Below, piece by piece: positions 61,623 to 64,000 of a DNA stretch of 64,000 nt. Every line of letters begins with the position of its first letter. The first letter of the stretch is position 1. The position numbers and the translations under genes were made by a program. Origin of the DNA: Janibacter sp. Soil728 (GTDB lineage: Bacteria; Actinomycetota; Actinomycetes; Actinomycetales; Dermatophilaceae). Location of the stretch: assembly GCF_001428305.1 (NCBI RefSeq), contig NZ_LMRZ01000003.1:196225-260224 (forward strand). The letters run 5' to 3'. The notes below the pieces were generated by a model. It searched no databases, was not told the origin of the DNA, and saw only the letters and a program-made list of their open reading frames with translations.

Positions 61623-62090
61623 ATGTCCACGACCCAGCGTCTGCCCTACCTCGACAAGACCGTGCCGGAGGCGTGGAAGGCCCTCAACGCCCTCGCCCTC
61701 AAGGTCTCCGCCGCCGCCGAGGCCGCCGGCCTGGAGCGCGAGACGATCGAGCTGATGAATGTGCGGATCTCGCAGCTCAACGGCTGCGCCTTCTGCCTCG
61801 ACATGCACACCCGGATGGCGCTGGAGGCTGGCGCCACGATCCAGCGGATCGCCCAGCTGCCCGCGTGGCAGGAGTCGGCGATCTTCGACACCGTCGAGTG
61901 CGCGGTCCTGCACGTCGCCGAGGTGACCACGACCCTGCCCGACGCGCAGGAGCGAAGGGCGGCGCTCGCCTCCGCGCGCGACCTGCTGGGCGAGGAGGCC
62001 TTCGCGGCCATCGAGTGGGCAGCCGTGACGATGAACGCCTTCAACCGGGTGTCGATCCTCTCCGAGCACCCGGTGCGGTCACGCGCCTGA
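61623..62090 (+). CDS. Carboxymuconolactone decarboxylase/AhpD family protein
   Basis: A 155-aa alkylhydroperoxidase-like protein with the CxxC redox centre in LNGCAFCLDMHTRMAL (Cys 54 and 57 approx.) and the following His, the AhpD core. AhpD-like proteins act as disulfide-relay peroxidases or decarboxylases; the CxxCxxxH pattern favours the peroxidase type. It is flanked by convergent leuS and divergent degV and stands alone. Confidence 0.88.
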   Translation: MSTTQRLPYLDKTVPEAWKALNALALKVSAAAEAAGLERETIELMNVRISQLNGCAFCLDMHTRMALEAGATIQRIAQLPAWQESAIFDTVECAVLHVAEVTTTLPDAQERRAALASARDLLGEEAFAAIEWAAVTMNAFNRVSILSEHPVRSRA

Positions 62091-62110
62091 GCGGCGCGTG
62101 ACCGGCCACC

Positions 62111-64000
<1,890 letters not shown>

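Overview
The window comes from a high-GC actinobacterial chromosome. The layout and protein content (mraZ-rsmH beside a MoxR/DUF58/transglutaminase operon, HrdB-type sigma factor, SAM-IV riboswitches, nrdR-nrdJ beside lexA, comEA-comEC upstream of leuS, DUF2510 and DUF222/HNH proteins) fit Micrococcales, most like Intrasporangiaceae such as Janibacter. The genus call is inference. No rRNA or tRNA gene, CRISPR array, integrase or transposase was seen.

Layout. 1-6.2 kb: rsmH (cut by the window start) and mraZ on the minus strand, divergent from a moxR-DUF58-transglutaminase operon. 6.2-12.4 kb: principal sigma factor, universal stress protein, metX under a SAM-IV riboswitch, DUF4192, DUF1232 and EcsC proteins. 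12.4-21.9 kb: a PolA-type polymerase, a PAC2 protein, the HrpA helicase, an Eis-like acetyltransferase and a WXG100-like secreted pair. 22-29.9 kb: metY under a second SAM-IV riboswitch, two small membrane proteins, a fused acyl-CoA carboxyltransferase, L-serine dehydratase and two DUF2510 membrane proteins.

29.9-47.0 kb is an accessory region rich in nucleases: a NERD-helicase, a NERD protein broken by one frameshift, a DUF222/HNH protein peppered with 24-bp palindromes, and then an 11.7-kb block of visibly lower GC. That block holds a four-gene minus-strand operon: C5-cytosine methyltransferase, 802-aa P-loop protein, 466-aa orphan protein, and a 1902-aa protein with a PD-(D/E)xK-like motif and a HerA/FtsK-type ATPase. 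A divergent Vsr mismatch endonuclease sits beside it. The three downstream genes resemble, in order, size and ATPase features, the DptF-DptG-DptH restriction module of phosphorothioate (Dnd) systems, but no dnd modification genes are here and a cytosine methyltransferase takes their place. This is my main candidate for an undescribed or poorly described defence system.

47-64 kb returns to core genome: B12-type ribonucleotide reductase nrdJ with its repressor nrdR, a LexA-boxed divergent pair of a LysM cell-wall protein and lexA, a mycoredoxin-like protein, a sirtuin, a LysR regulator, an ABC exporter with degenerate ATPase motifs translationally coupled to a P-loop protein, comEC-comEA, DegV, an AhpD-like protein and leuS (cut by the window end). 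Many genes are linked by 1-4 base stop/start overlaps, and several convergent pairs share strong bidirectional hairpin terminators.
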